Below are positions 1 through 9,100 of a stretch of DNA of 64,000 nt, one piece after another. The notes under the pieces were generated by a model, which saw nothing but the letters and a program-made list of their open reading frames with translations, was not told the DNA's origin and made no database searches. The position numbers and the translations under genes were made by a program. The stretch's first letter is position 1; every line of letters begins with the position of its first letter. The DNA is from Legionella spiritensis (lineage in GTDB: Bacteria > Pseudomonadota > Gammaproteobacteria > Legionellales > Legionellaceae), in NCBI RefSeq assembly GCF_900186965.1, contig NZ_LT906457.1, forward strand, positions 3,250,501 to 3,314,500, read 5' to 3'.

Positions 1-315
1 AAAAATGCCATTGATCAGTTTGTTACTAATATACAAAACGCGTTAAAAGAAACGCACTTAACCATCGATGATCTGCAACAGATTATTACTCATCAGGCCA
101 ATATTCGAATCATTAACGCCGTAGCATCAGCACTCGATATTCCTGTTGAAAAATTTCATGTCACGCTTGATAGACATGGTAACACGTCGGCAGCATCCAT
201 ACCGTTGGCTTTTGACGATCTGTTGCATCAGGGGAAAATCAATCGTGGGGAATTGATACTATTAACGGCATTTGGCGCCGGCTATACATGGGGAACTATT
301 ATTTTTGAATTTTGA
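1..315 (+). CDS. fabH: 3-oxoacyl-ACP synthase III (FabH), 3' fragment
   Basis: This is the C-terminal third of a beta-ketoacyl-ACP synthase III (KAS III); the reading frame is open from the first base and the start lies outside the window. The visible 104 residues carry the catalytic histidine block HQAN, the asparagine block GNTSAASIP, and the C-terminal FGAGYTWG glycine-rich segment, all standard for the thiolase-fold FabH family. FabH condenses acetyl-CoA (or another primer) with malonyl-ACP to start fatty-acid synthesis. It could be a paralogue specialised for other primers, since Legionella genomes carry more than one FabH-like gene; nothing in the fragment decides this. Confidence 0.88.
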   Translation, partial: KNAIDQFVTNIQNALKETHLTIDDLQQIITHQANIRIINAVASALDIPVEKFHVTLDRHGNTSAASIPLAFDDLLHQGKINRGELILLTAFGAGYTWGTIIFEF

Positions 316-398
316 TTGTGTTTTTTTTTCTTTTAGCGGAATCTATGGATAGATGCCGCAGTCTCCAGGCAAGAAGCCCTAATTTACGATAGCAAAAT

Positions 399-1136
399 AT
401 GAAACATGTAGAATTACTTGTTATTGAGGAAACCCAATTGCATGGGGTGCGAGTTTGTTTGAAACCCTGCTCGCCCGAGGTGCTTACCCACTCCCTGATC
501 AAAGACATACGGGATTTACAAAACTCCCTGGTTGATCGCTATCTTACCTCGCCCTGGGAGGGATGTTTTTACGTGATTTGGTATTCCCACAGGAACCATG
601 GCACACGCGGCAGGGGCCTTGATTTTAATTTTATTTTTGATTCCATCATCCACAGGAAAGAAAATGAGTTTGAGAACTATATCTGCATGGTGTTTGATCT
701 GCTTTTTTTGAACTACATCGGATTAGGGATCCCTTTGCTTAATTGTTCTATTGTGGACAGAAAAATTACCGGAATATCCCAGGAGTTTTTTCTTCTCAAC
801 CAAATCAACTTCCTGAGGAAAGACGCTTTGGACAAATCCGATGATGCTTTTCACGAAGTCCATTTACCTGAGATTTCCAATAATTTTGTTTTTCCCGAAG
901 ACATTTATAAAAGAAATTCCTTTTATACTTTTTATAATTACGATTTGAATTTGATGCAGCATTTAATTTCCGAAACCGGCGTCCGCATCATTGGGGGAAA
1001 TGAACTGGAAGAAATCAAACAAATCTTTGAAACCATTAAAAACGAGACCATTACCCAAATTTACAATATGGCTTCAAAAAATACCAAGGTACTGGAGCGC
1101 CTGGCTCACATACAATCAACCGCAAGCGTGCTGTGA
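399..1136 (+). CDS. Hypothetical protein, 245 aa
   Basis: I do not recognise this 245-residue protein. It has no signal peptide and no clear membrane helix. It is rich in aromatic and acidic residues (for example FYTFYNYD around residue 175) with a predicted helical tail. It starts 83 bases after fabH in the same direction, which allows co-transcription, but no obvious Shine-Dalgarno precedes the ATG. A Legionella-restricted protein is the likeliest reading; an effector is possible, but the C-terminus shows no glutamate block. The reading frame is intact and clearly longer than overlapping alternatives. Confidence 0.6.
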   Translation: MKHVELLVIEETQLHGVRVCLKPCSPEVLTHSLIKDIRDLQNSLVDRYLTSPWEGCFYVIWYSHRNHGTRGRGLDFNFIFDSIIHRKENEFENYICMVFDLLFLNYIGLGIPLLNCSIVDRKITGISQEFFLLNQINFLRKDALDKSDDAFHEVHLPEISNNFVFPEDIYKRNSFYTFYNYDLNLMQHLISETGVRIIGGNELEEIKQIFETIKNETITQIYNMASKNTKVLERLAHIQSTASVL

Positions 1137-1328
1137 AACTGGGGGTAAAGCGAACAACGGCGGGAACAAAACAATAATATTTGCATACCCCATAAAAAAA
1201 TTGGTACAGTTAATTGATAACATTGAATAATTTGTTCCCACGTCTATACTGAATATAACTATATAACGATACCGTTTCCTGAAGCATCGTGAGGATGGTT
1301 CCTGTAAACGCGGCCAACCGAGGTGGAT

Positions 1329-1640
1329 ATGATTAAATCGCAACTCATTGCAAACCTTGCTGCAGAAATGACCCGTCTTCCTGAAAAACAGGTGACCGAC
1401 AGTGTGAATCGGATTCTTGAATTAATGAGTGAAGCGCTCATCGACGGAAAACGCATTGAAATTCGCGGATTTGGCAGTTTTTCACTCCATTATCGGCCAC
1501 CTCGCAACGCGCACAATCCTAAAACCGGCGAAAAAGTGATAACGGAAGAAAAATACAGCCCCCATTTCAAGCCGGGTAAAGAACTTCGCGAGCGCGTGGA
1601 CGCGTCACGGGGAAAGGTACCAATCAAACACGATGATTAA
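1329..1640 (+). CDS. ihfB: Integration host factor beta subunit
   Basis: IhfB pairs with IhfA to form the DNA-bending nucleoid protein IHF, which acts in transcription, replication and recombination and in Legionella in the developmental cycle. The 103 residues match the HU/IHF family: the arm segment [14 protein letters not shown], the DNA-intercalating RNPKTG-type loop (here HNPKTGEKV) and the [13 protein letters not shown] end typical of the beta rather than alpha chain. The C-terminus carries about ten extra residues, ending KHDD. I chose the ATG at 1329; an in-frame GTG at 1323 lies inside the GAGGTG ribosome-binding stretch and would add two residues. It is transcribed away from dcd, towards which it converges. 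Confidence 0.9.
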   Translation: MIKSQLIANLAAEMTRLPEKQVTDSVNRILELMSEALIDGKRIEIRGFGSFSLHYRPPRNAHNPKTGEKVITEEKYSPHFKPGKELRERVDASRGKVPIKHDD

Positions 1641-1711
1641 TAACGAGCCGGCGGGTAGGCGATCGGCAAGCGGTCAAATCCAGGATAAGGATCCCGCTGA
1701 AGCAAAAGCTG

Positions 1712-2278
1712 TCAGGTTCGGGGTAACGTGACTCCAGTCTGTCCCTGATATTTCCCGCTACGGTCACGATAGGACACCGCACACACCTCATCCGATTCCA
1801 GAAACAGCATCTGCGCCACACCTTCGTGAGCATATATTTTAGCCGGTAAAGGGGTTGTATTGGAAAACTCCAGCGTAACATGACCTTCCCATTCCGGCTC
1901 AAGTGGCGTTACGTTCACAATAATACCGCAGCGTGCGTAAGTGGATTTCCCGAGACAAATGGTCAACACATTGCGGGGGATCCGAAAGTACTCGACGGTT
2001 CGCGCCAGAGCAAAGGAATTGGGGGGGATAATGCAGATATCCGATTGGACGTCAACAAAACTATTGGCGTCAAACGCCTTGGGATCCACTATGGCGGAAT
2101 TAATATTGGTAAAAATCTTGAACTCATCCGCACAGCGCACGTCGTAACCATAGCTGGATACGCCATAGGAAATAATACGGCCATTCCCGGTCTCACGAAT
2201 TTGCCCACTCTGAAAAGGACTGATCATTCCTTCTTCCAGCGCCATTTTTTCTATCCAGCGATCTGATTTGATTGACAT
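1712..2278 (-). CDS. dcd: dCTP deaminase
   Basis: Dcd deaminates dCTP to dUTP, feeding dUMP and hence dTTP synthesis in the cytoplasm. The 188-residue product has the family length and motifs: an N-terminal MSIKSDRWI, the GKSTYARCG nucleotide-binding block around residue 110 and the [15 protein letters not shown] block with the catalytic glutamate. The open frame continues 68 codons upstream, but the family start is the ATG at 2278; the upstream part runs into an inverted-repeat element (2361-2477) and is not coding. The gene converges with ihfB. Confidence 0.95.
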   Translation of the reverse strand: MSIKSDRWIEKMALEEGMISPFQSGQIRETGNGRIISYGVSSYGYDVRCADEFKIFTNINSAIVDPKAFDANSFVDVQSDICIIPPNSFALARTVEYFRIPRNVLTICLGKSTYARCGIIVNVTPLEPEWEGHVTLEFSNTTPLPAKIYAHEGVAQMLFLESDEVCAVSYRDRSGKYQGQTGVTLPRT

Positions 2279-2360
2279 GCGGTATCCCGAGTAAAACAAT
2301 GTACGAAAAGATAACCTTCTATCACAAAGTTCGCAAGAGTGGAAGTCATTAATCCATGAT

Positions 2361-2477
2361 CCAGTACCGTTGCCATGTCGTTTTGACAGGTATGGTTGTC
2401 CGGCATGCTTGACATGTTGCCACCCCCGCGAAGGCGGGGGAAGACAGACTGTCAAAACGACTTGGCAACGGTACTGG
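2361..2477. repeat. MITE-like 117-bp inverted-repeat element
   Basis: The first 29 bases (2361-2389, starting CCAGTACCGTTGCCATG) are the reverse complement of the last 29 (2449-2477, ending GGCAACGGTACTGG) with one mismatch. Pairing probably extends three or four bases further out with mismatches. The centre holds a second hairpin, CCCCCGC-GAAG-GCGGGGG, at about 2423-2440. There is no open reading frame, so this resembles a miniature inverted-repeat transposable element or a large REP/BIME-type unit. It fills the space between the slipin stop codon and the dcd leader. No clear target-site duplication is visible. Confidence 0.8.
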
Positions 2478-2482
2478 TGCAC

Positions 2483-3229
2483 TTATTTGGAGAGTTTGCC
2501 CAGCAAGTCAACCAGTTCCATAGGCATGGGAAACACGATCGTCGAATTATTGGTACCCGCGATTCCGGCTAATGTTTGCAGATAGCGTAATTGAAAGGCT
2601 TGCGGTTGCTGGGCCAGAACCTGAGCCGCTTGCATCAATTTTTCAGACGCCTGCAATTCCCCTTCGGCATGAATCACTTTCGCTCGTCTCTCCCGTTCCG
2701 CTTCCGCCTGCTTGGCAATGGCGCGAATCATGCTTTCATCCAAATCGATGTGCTTTATTTCAACATTCACGACCTTAATACCCCAGTTGTCTGTTTGGGT
2801 ATCCACTATCTTTTGAATATCGCTGTTTAATTTATCCCGTTCTGCCAGCATTTCATCCAAATCGTGTTGTCCGAGTACCGAACGCAGCGTTGTTTGCGCC
2901 AGTTGACTGGTGGCTTCTAAATAATTATTCACCTGGTTGATCGCGTTATTGGGATTGACCACACGAAAATAAAGTACGGCGTTGACTCGAACAGACACAT
3001 TATCTCGGGAAATGACATCCTGACTGGGAATATCCATCACCACCGTGCGCAAATCCACGCGTTCCATTTGCTGCACAAGCGGAATCACTATAATCAGTCC
3101 CGGCCCCTTCACCTTCCAGAAGCGCCCCAACATAAAAATCACACCACGCTCATATTCGCGTAACACTCTAAAAGTGGCCATGAGCAACAGCAGTATGATA
3201 CCCAGGAAAAATCCTACGAATGGTCCCAT
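2483..3229 (-). CDS. Slipin (stomatin/prohibitin-like SPFH protein)
   Basis: A 248-residue stomatin-family membrane scaffold. A single N-terminal hairpin or helix (residues about 4-20, [15 protein letters not shown]) anchors it in the inner membrane. An SPFH/Band-7 domain follows ([17 protein letters not shown] onward), then a charged coiled region (residues 165-190, [17 protein letters not shown]) that drives oligomerisation. Its start lies two bases after the stop of the upstream nfeD gene. Slipin/NfeD pairs are a conserved bacterial operon in which NfeD binds or cleaves the partner and both are linked to membrane-domain organisation. The specific role here is unknown. Confidence 0.93.
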   Translation of the reverse strand: MGPFVGFFLGIILLLLMATFRVLREYERGVIFMLGRFWKVKGPGLIIVIPLVQQMERVDLRTVVMDIPSQDVISRDNVSVRVNAVLYFRVVNPNNAINQVNNYLEATSQLAQTTLRSVLGQHDLDEMLAERDKLNSDIQKIVDTQTDNWGIKVVNVEIKHIDLDESMIRAIAKQAEAERERRAKVIHAEGELQASEKLMQAAQVLAQQPQAFQLRYLQTLAGIAGTNNSTIVFPMPMELVDLLGKLSK

Positions 3230-3231
3230 AA

Positions 3232-4563
3232 TTAATCTCCTTGCTCTTGCGACACGTCCTGCTCCTCGACATCGAGGAGTAAACTGCCTGCGCCTTTTAC
3301 CTTAATTTTTTTATCTTTATCAATGGGCTGGACGGATCGTACTTGCCAGATTTCACCACGAATCACGGCTTGACCTTCGGGATCGACTCTAGACAATGTC
3401 CGTCCCTGCGCACCGATCAAGACTTCGAGGCCATGCTGAATTTGTTTTTTTCTGGATTTAACCGCCATGCCAAGCAGGGTCAACATCACCAGTATATTTG
3501 CAGCAGCCATTGCCCAGATGGCTGCCCAGGCTATTTGATAATGCTGATGTTCCGAATCCAGCAACAGAATGGAACCGATAACAAACGCGGCCGTTCCACC
3601 TATACCCAGAATACCGAAACTGGGCGTGAACGCTTCCACGACAATGAAAGCAATGCCCACGAGAATCAAAGCAAGTCCTGCGTAATTGACTGGTAAAAGC
3701 TGCAAGGCATATAACGCCACCAATATCGCAATAGCTCCAATCACACCCGGCAAGACAAAACCGGGATTAAGTAGTTCAAAAAAAATACCGTAGATCCCCA
3801 GTACAAGAAGCATATACGCGATAGTGGGATCGGTAATGACCATGAGAATTTTTGTGCGCCAATCCGGTTCGACGCGCACTATTGGCTTATCGGACGTATC
3901 AATCTGAATTTTAAGACCATTTTGGGTGACCACTTTACCGTGCACTTTGGTCAACAAATCCTTCTCATTTTTCGCAATGATATTGATAACCCCGGCCTTT
4001 AGTGCTTCCGATTCCGTCATGGTCGCTGCATCAACGACCGCACGTTGGGCAAAATCGACATCACGCCCGCGCAATTGCGCCAGCGAGCGTATATAAGCCT
4101 GTGCGTCATTATGGATTTTTTTACGCATGGTAGATTGGCTGGAATCCTTGCCATCCTCTTTATTTGATCCTACGCCTATACTGACCGGGCTTGCCGCTCC
4201 CAGATGCGTACCAGGAGTCATGGCGGCCAGAGTGCTCGCATAGAGCAGATACGTCCCCGCACTGGCGGCGCGCGCCCCACTTGGAGTCACATAAACCACA
4301 ACAGGGATTTTGGACGCCAGAATGGCTTTGACGATGTTACGCATGGATTTGTCCAATCCACCGGGCGTATCCAGCCTGATGATAATTAACGCATTGTCTT
4401 GCGCATTGTTGATGCCGCGATTAACATAATCGGCCGTCGCAGGACCGATAGCGCCTTCTATGGATAAAATGACAATTTTGCCGGCATAACAGGTTATTGG
4501 AACGATCATTAAGAAGCAGCCCAATATCACCAACCACCGTCGCAATCTTTTCGGTTTACTCAT
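3232..4563 (-). CDS. nfeD: NfeD-family membrane serine protease
   Basis: A long-form NfeD protein. It has an N-terminal signal or membrane segment ([18 protein letters not shown]) and a ClpP-like serine protease domain with the nucleophile region [13 protein letters not shown] near residue 100. Four to five membrane helices follow (about residues 225-360), then a C-terminal OB-fold NfeD domain ([13 protein letters not shown] onward). In the family the protease cleaves the C-terminus of the slipin encoded by the next gene. I chose the ATG at 4563, which has AGGA eight bases upstream; an upstream ATG at 4593 would add ten residues of poor signal-peptide character. It is the first gene of the nfeD-slipin operon. 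Confidence 0.9.
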   Translation of the reverse strand: MSKPKRLRRWLVILGCFLMIVPITCYAGKIVILSIEGAIGPATADYVNRGINNAQDNALIIIRLDTPGGLDKSMRNIVKAILASKIPVVVYVTPSGARAASAGTYLLYASTLAAMTPGTHLGAASPVSIGVGSNKEDGKDSSQSTMRKKIHNDAQAYIRSLAQLRGRDVDFAQRAVVDAATMTESEALKAGVINIIAKNEKDLLTKVHGKVVTQNGLKIQIDTSDKPIVRVEPDWRTKILMVITDPTIAYMLLVLGIYGIFFELLNPGFVLPGVIGAIAILVALYALQLLPVNYAGLALILVGIAFIVVEAFTPSFGILGIGGTAAFVIGSILLLDSEHQHYQIAWAAIWAMAAANILVMLTLLGMAVKSRKKQIQHGLEVLIGAQGRTLSRVDPEGQAVIRGEIWQVRSVQPIDKDKKIKVKGAGSLLLDVEEQDVSQEQGD

Positions 4564-4705
4564 AAAAGCGTCCTGCCCACTGATAACCACCATTTAAAGC
4601 ATAGCAGGTTTTGTCGGTAGACGGCTTCAGCAAGCCAGATCACACGAAGCGGTGGATCAATAAATATTACTCAACAGCTGCCATCTGGCCAGGGATCAGT
4701 TTGAA

Positions 4706-6307
4706 TTAGAAATAAACACCAATCTGGGCAACAAGCGTATCGGATACACCTCCGGTTCCTGTCGTGTTTGCATTAACAACGCCGGGAGGAGCGGCACCAT
4801 TGGCAAATTGATTGGATTTGTAATCAATATCATGACGATATTCCAGACTTTCAACCGTATCCTTCCAGATAGAGATGTTAAACACGCCGCTGATACGATG
4901 TTGCGGTATATTCAATGCCAATGCTTCTTTAGACCATTGATACCCAACCGCCACGGAAGCCGGTTTATCGAACGCTTTAAATGTCACACCCCCTTCAAAC
5001 TGTGCCGCTTGCGGCTTGGCGCCTCGACCGTTAAAACTTAAATCCTGTGGCCGGAAAGCCTGGGTTGCTCCTACCCATTCAGCAGCCAGGGTATAGCGAT
5101 CGAAACTGATGTTGCCATGAACATTTGCCCCTGGTACGCCGCGAACCGCCTCTGTTCCGTTGGTTATGGAGCCGAATCCGCCAAACGTTGTGCCGGGCAG
5201 GGATCCGCTATTCTGCATACCGCCGGAATCAGCAATGGAACCGATATACCCGCCACCTATTTCCGCTATGGAGTCGTGCCCCTCAAAGGTATAGCCCAGA
5301 TTCACACCACCTACTCCGGAACGACCTATCGTCGTATCGGTTATGAAACCATAAATGGCGGCGAATGGCCCGGATCCATCCGGTGTTTTATAACCAAGGA
5401 TAAACGGTCTGGTTTTGGTTCTCGCCAGTATCAAGGTAAGAGGAGAACTGATCATGGCGCTGGCGTATTTGCCATAAGGCGCATAAAGCTGGCCTGCGGT
5501 AAAATAGACTGGTGATTTATCCAGATCACCAATGTTGACAAATCCCAAATTCAAATTAAACGACGAATTGGAAATTCGTGGTCCTCCGATATAGGGCGGT
5601 GATTCATCGTAGGCAATACCGATAAAAGCCTCGACCATGTTATTAAGAGCAGCAGCCACATCCAGCTCACTGGAACCCAGTGTGGCGTCACCGGTAGACG
5701 CGCCGCTATAGGGATTGGAAAAGGTTACTACCGGTTCCGATTTACCGCTGATGGCAATAATTGGCCTGTTGGGTTGCGGATATCCTATGTGCTGATAGGC
5801 TCTGTAAAGGCGTCTGCGCTGCTGCATTAAACGAATATCACGGTTAATACTGGAGATGTTAACGATATAGTCAGAACCGTCAAATGCGGGTCTTTCACCA
5901 AGATACGGAGATGAAACAACCGGTGTCCCGGCAATATAGGTAACAATCTGGTTATCCGCCACCAGTGCTGTGGGATAAAATCCTATGGATTCGGGATGGG
6001 TATCGGGGGCGTGAACAAGCAAGGCGCTACTGTGGAATTTTTCTCCGGCTATAGGTACATGCTGCTCGGGAGTAGTGGTTTTGTTTTTATTATTTTCGGC
6101 GGCAGATTTGGATTTCGCGGGTTTCGCTATGGCATGCGGGGGAATAGAGTGGGCAATAACCTGCTTCTGCAATTGCCTGATTTGTTTTTGCATGGTGATT
6201 GATTGTTTCTGCAACCGTTCTATTTCTTGAAGTAACTGCTCATTGGATACGGCAAATACGGGTTTAGCGAATGCTAATACGGCTAAAAATACTGCTTTAC
6301 GTCTCAC
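4706..6307 (-). CDS. LbtU-like siderophore porin (DUF3573 family)
   Basis: A 533-residue outer-membrane beta-barrel protein. After a short signal peptide (AVLAFAKPVFAV) comes a coiled coil of about 30 residues rich in Q, K and L (EIERLQKQSITMQKQIRQLQ), a Ser/Lys-rich linker, and a long barrel region with alternating aromatic and polar strands ending in the C-terminal aromatic LVAQIGVYF. This layout is that of the Legionella LbtU family, which imports the siderophore legiobactin without a TonB-dependent receptor. The start is a GTG with AGGAG eight bases upstream. I see no convincing Fur box in the leader. The substrate is inferred from family only. Confidence 0.78.
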   Translation of the reverse strand: MRRKAVFLAVLAFAKPVFAVSNEQLLQEIERLQKQSITMQKQIRQLQKQVIAHSIPPHAIAKPAKSKSAAENNKNKTTTPEQHVPIAGEKFHSSALLVHAPDTHPESIGFYPTALVADNQIVTYIAGTPVVSSPYLGERPAFDGSDYIVNISSINRDIRLMQQRRRLYRAYQHIGYPQPNRPIIAISGKSEPVVTFSNPYSGASTGDATLGSSELDVAAALNNMVEAFIGIAYDESPPYIGGPRISNSSFNLNLGFVNIGDLDKSPVYFTAGQLYAPYGKYASAMISSPLTLILARTKTRPFILGYKTPDGSGPFAAIYGFITDTTIGRSGVGGVNLGYTFEGHDSIAEIGGGYIGSIADSGGMQNSGSLPGTTFGGFGSITNGTEAVRGVPGANVHGNISFDRYTLAAEWVGATQAFRPQDLSFNGRGAKPQAAQFEGGVTFKAFDKPASVAVGYQWSKEALALNIPQHRISGVFNISIWKDTVESLEYRHDIDYKSNQFANGAAPPGVVNANTTGTGGVSDTLVAQIGVYF

Positions 6308-6572
6308 AAACCATACTCCTGATTATTTTTTTTCTTCCTCGCCTTTTTCAAAGGCATTATATCTTGCGCCAAGCAAACTGACCAGTGTTTAGCCATAAAT
6401 TAACGGGCTTCCGAGTATAAATTTCCACCATCAGGGAATGCGGTGAACGCTTGAATGTACTATCAGGATTAGACTTGTAACGTTACGAACTGGAAACCCA
6501 ACAAAAATTGAATAAAGGAAATCATGCGGTCAAAATAAAATCGACATGATACTGTCAGCCGAAATAGAGCCA
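6308..6572. other. Intergenic region upstream of the LbtU-like gene
   Basis: This stretch carries the leader of the LbtU-like porin on the minus strand, with a purine-rich ribosome binding site next to the GTG start, and the downstream flank of the MOMP-like terminator. I find no open reading frame of interest, no RNA gene and no clear Fur operator. Confidence 0.5.
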
Positions 6573-6600
6573 TAAAAAAGCCTATCGAATCGATAGGCCT
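6573..6600 (-). terminator. Rho-independent terminator of the MOMP-like gene
   Basis: Read on the minus strand, a GCCTATCG / CGATAGGC stem with a 3-base loop is followed by a run of six T residues. It begins about 20 bases after the stop codon of the 6620-7573 gene, so it closes the two-gene MOMP region. Confidence 0.85.
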
Positions 6601-6619
6601 TTAAGAAAAAAATCATGCT

Positions 6620-7573
6620 TTAGACATTACCAACCCATTTAACACCAACATAGGGACCATACAGACCAAAATCGCTATTTGCCAATGTTCCGGCAGCAGT
6701 CAACGTGTGTAAGGCGTTAAAATAGTTAATTACCTGATAACCCGCTTCAACGTTGATAGTACCTTGTGCAACGGGGTGTTCGTAATGACCGCCCAGTTTC
6801 ATTTCAAGACTGGGTACCATCGACTTTTTACTGCCGTAACGAGACAGTACAACCAGGCTTTGGCTATAAAAGGTAGAATCATTATATCGAGACGACCCAT
6901 ACAGAATGGAACCGGCTATATTAGCTATCACACTAAACGTCGGCGTCACATTATAGCTAAAATCAGCGCCAACAACAGGTCCAACACCACTGAAGTCGGT
7001 ATTTTGCAGGCCATCTACCGTCTGAGTAAAGATCGGCTGGAACTGAGCCGGCACCAGATAATGCAGTTTGGAATCGACTCGAATATCAGCGTATTGGAAT
7101 CCGCCATAATAACGAACGTTTTTCTTCACTCCATAATCAACATGCTGCCCCATAATCAGGTTAACCTGATCAAATTGATTATCGACATACAAGTTGTAAT
7201 AGGAGGGCACTATCAGAATACCCAAGGGAAACGTTCCGGCCAAATAACCATGGCGTGTATCCACATCATAGTGTAGCCAGGTCATGGTAATATCATTACC
7301 GGTTCTGAAATGATAAGACCCATGGAGACGATACCCCCATCCCCAATCGTTATCAATTTCCTTATAATCGTTGGCATTGATAGTAGCAATTCCATAGCCC
7401 ATGTCCGCGTCATAGACGGCCCTTAAAAACAAGGCGTCAATGCCAATATCCCACATTTTAGTTTCACAAGGTACTGTAGCAGCATCGGGTGTACAAACAG
7501 GGCCCATAGTGCCGGCTGCAGCCCAACTGGAAATACTCAATCCTAGAATTGCCAAAGTTGTTTTTTTCAGCAT
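6620..7573 (-). CDS. Legionella MOMP-like outer-membrane protein, second copy
   Basis: A 317-residue member of the Legionella outer-membrane porin family (PF05150 type). It has a signal peptide ending SWAAA and then the family signature GTMGPVCTP...TVPCE with two cysteines near residues 28 and 38. A long barrel follows and the C-terminus is GPYVGVKWVGNV. It is clearly paralogous to the neighbouring ompS but diverged in the surface-loop regions. MOMP is the abundant, disulfide-linked porin of the genus and a known host-contact protein. I chose the internal ATG at 7573 because the signal peptide begins there; the 11 upstream codons overlap the terminator of ompS. Confidence 0.9.
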   Translation of the reverse strand: MLKKTTLAILGLSISSWAAAGTMGPVCTPDAATVPCETKMWDIGIDALFLRAVYDADMGYGIATINANDYKEIDNDWGWGYRLHGSYHFRTGNDITMTWLHYDVDTRHGYLAGTFPLGILIVPSYYNLYVDNQFDQVNLIMGQHVDYGVKKNVRYYGGFQYADIRVDSKLHYLVPAQFQPIFTQTVDGLQNTDFSGVGPVVGADFSYNVTPTFSVIANIAGSILYGSSRYNDSTFYSQSLVVLSRYGSKKSMVPSLEMKLGGHYEHPVAQGTINVEAGYQVINYFNALHTLTAAGTLANSDFGLYGPYVGVKWVGNV

Positions 7574-7589
7574 GTTTACTCCATTATCC

Positions 7590-7617
7590 AAAAAAAAGCC
7601 CATCACAAGTGATGGGC
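7590..7617 (-). terminator. Rho-independent terminator between the two MOMP genes
   Basis: On the minus strand a GCCCATCAC / GTGATGGGC stem with a 2-base loop is followed by eight T residues. It lies between the ompS stop codon (7646) and the start codon of the second MOMP gene (7573), only about 16 bases before that start. Expression of the second gene therefore needs read-through. Confidence 0.88.
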
Positions 7618-7645
7618 TTTATTAAAACGCTGCCTAACAGGCTAA

Positions 7646-8569
7646 TTACACGTTGCCAACCCACTTCAGACCAACGTATGGGCCTTGCAGAGCGAAATCA
7701 CTTTCAGCACCTGGCACCAGAGTTTGAGCGTTGAAGTAGTTAACCCACATCCAACCGGCATCCAGAGTTAAATCGCCTTGAGCCATAGCGTAGGTGTATT
7801 TAGCACCCAGTTTAGCTTCCAGTTCAGGAACGATTGCAGTTTTGGAACCGTGGAAAGAAGCAACAGTAGCACCATTAGTGACAACTGCAATGTCAAAGTC
7901 GCTGTCGCCAACGAGGATTGCAGCAGCACCATTAGCATAGATACCGAAGCCGTTACCCCAGTCGTAAGACATATCAGCACCAACACGAGGACCGAAACCG
8001 TTGAACTTGGAATCCAGGTTTGCTCTGGTTGCGATAGCGCTAACTTGAGACCAGGATTCTGTTTCGATGCGAGCGTATTGAGCACCACCATGGAAACGAA
8101 TGTTTTTCCACTCACCGAAATCAACATGCTGACCGAACTCAAAGTTTACAGCATCCCATTGCGGATTAACGCTGGTAACAAAAGTGTTAACGCCGCCAAT
8201 CAAGCCTAAGTTGCCAACACTGTTACTGTATGTGAAGTCAGTAGTTTGATCGTAGTGATACCAGTTGATGTTGACATCATTACCAGTACTGAAGTGATAG
8301 GAAGCTTCCAGTTTGAAACCCCAATCGTAATCCATATCCAGATCATGGTAATAGAAATCGTTGTTGTTACCAACAGTAAAGTAAGGATAGGCTACATCTG
8401 CATCATAAACTGTCTGCAGGTATAAAGCCGTAACGCCGAAGTCCCAGGCAGTTCTTTCGCAAGGAACTGTAACGTTACCAGGGGTACAAACAGGACCCAT
8501 GGTTCCAGCAAACACTGCACTGCTACCTAAAGCAAGAACAGCTACCGCTGTATTTTTCAATTTAAACAT
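7646..8569 (-). CDS. ompS: Major outer-membrane protein (MOMP/OmpS)
   Basis: This 307-residue protein is the clearest genus marker in the window. The signal peptide ([14 protein letters not shown]) is followed by [22 protein letters not shown], which is nearly the same as L. pneumophila OmpS, and the protein ends [12 protein letters not shown]. OmpS forms the main cation-selective porin, is cross-linked by disulfides and attached to peptidoglycan, and binds complement C3. Variable segments, at about residues 60-75 and 110-130, are the likely surface loops. It has a strong promoter 110 bases upstream and its own terminator downstream. Confidence 0.95.
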   Translation of the reverse strand: MFKLKNTAVAVLALGSSAVFAGTMGPVCTPGNVTVPCERTAWDFGVTALYLQTVYDADVAYPYFTVGNNNDFYYHDLDMDYDWGFKLEASYHFSTGNDVNINWYHYDQTTDFTYSNSVGNLGLIGGVNTFVTSVNPQWDAVNFEFGQHVDFGEWKNIRFHGGAQYARIETESWSQVSAIATRANLDSKFNGFGPRVGADMSYDWGNGFGIYANGAAAILVGDSDFDIAVVTNGATVASFHGSKTAIVPELEAKLGAKYTYAMAQGDLTLDAGWMWVNYFNAQTLVPGAESDFALQGPYVGLKWVGNV

Positions 8570-8679
8570 TGCTTCATCTCCACTTTTTTATTATTAATTT
8601 TCCGTTTTGCTGTCAAAACACAACTAGGTGCTGACCACAGTACGCAATCATCGCTCTATCCGAGAACGTACATAGGCAA

Positions 8680-8708
8680 ATTATCCAGCCCAATTCTTGT
8701 AAAGTCAA
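8680..8708 (-). promoter_or_regulatory. Sigma-70 promoter of ompS
   Basis: On the minus strand TTGACT (8703-8708) and GATAAT (8680-8685) are separated by exactly 17 bases, a near-consensus vegetative promoter that fits an abundant porin. It predicts a leader of about 100 bases. A second candidate, TTGACA-17-TAATAA, lies nearer the gene but would leave almost no leader in front of the GGAG ribosome binding site. Confidence 0.7.
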
Positions 8709-9100
8709 CATTAAAATTGCAAGTTTTATCAACAATCTTAATATCTTTCCCGAATTCGCTCACATTTTGAGCGGCCTGAAAAATTTATGATTCATCTATC
8801 CAGGCAGACTTACAAAAGGCTACATGATTTATAGTCAATTTTCCACAAACAACAGGAAATTTTTATTAAATTTTTAACTGTTTTTTGCCTTGCCGCCTTA
8901 AACGCGCCATTATTTAGACAACATGGGTTAATATCATCATCTTTGCCGGTGACGTTCTGACAACTTATCCATATCAGGGTGCATAAGGTGTTTGATTTGT
9001 TTATTTTTGCAGGAGTTATTTTGTCGGGTTGTCTACAGACAATCCGACCCGCTTCCAATTTATGGATGAGATAAGTGGGCAAAACGACATGGATGAGGTA
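8709..9100. other. AT-rich intergenic region between ompS promoter and motY
   Basis: No credible gene. The stretch is AT-rich around 8860-8880 and contains a palindrome at 9025-9051, CGGG-TTGTCT-AC-AGACAA with a second CCCG further on, about 50 bases past the motY stop codon. A closely similar palindrome occurs at 39415-39436. The 9025 copy lacks a T-run, so it is not a classical terminator. Confidence 0.5.

Noticed and set aside
6308-6420. Possible Fur box upstream of the LbtU-like porin
   Set aside because: Only short AT-rich matches and no GATAATGATAATCATTATC-like symmetry; iron control may still exist but is not visible.
8810-9082. 90-aa minus-strand open frame between ompS and motY
   Set aside because: No ribosome binding site, poor composition for a protein, and it covers a palindrome; treated as non-coding.
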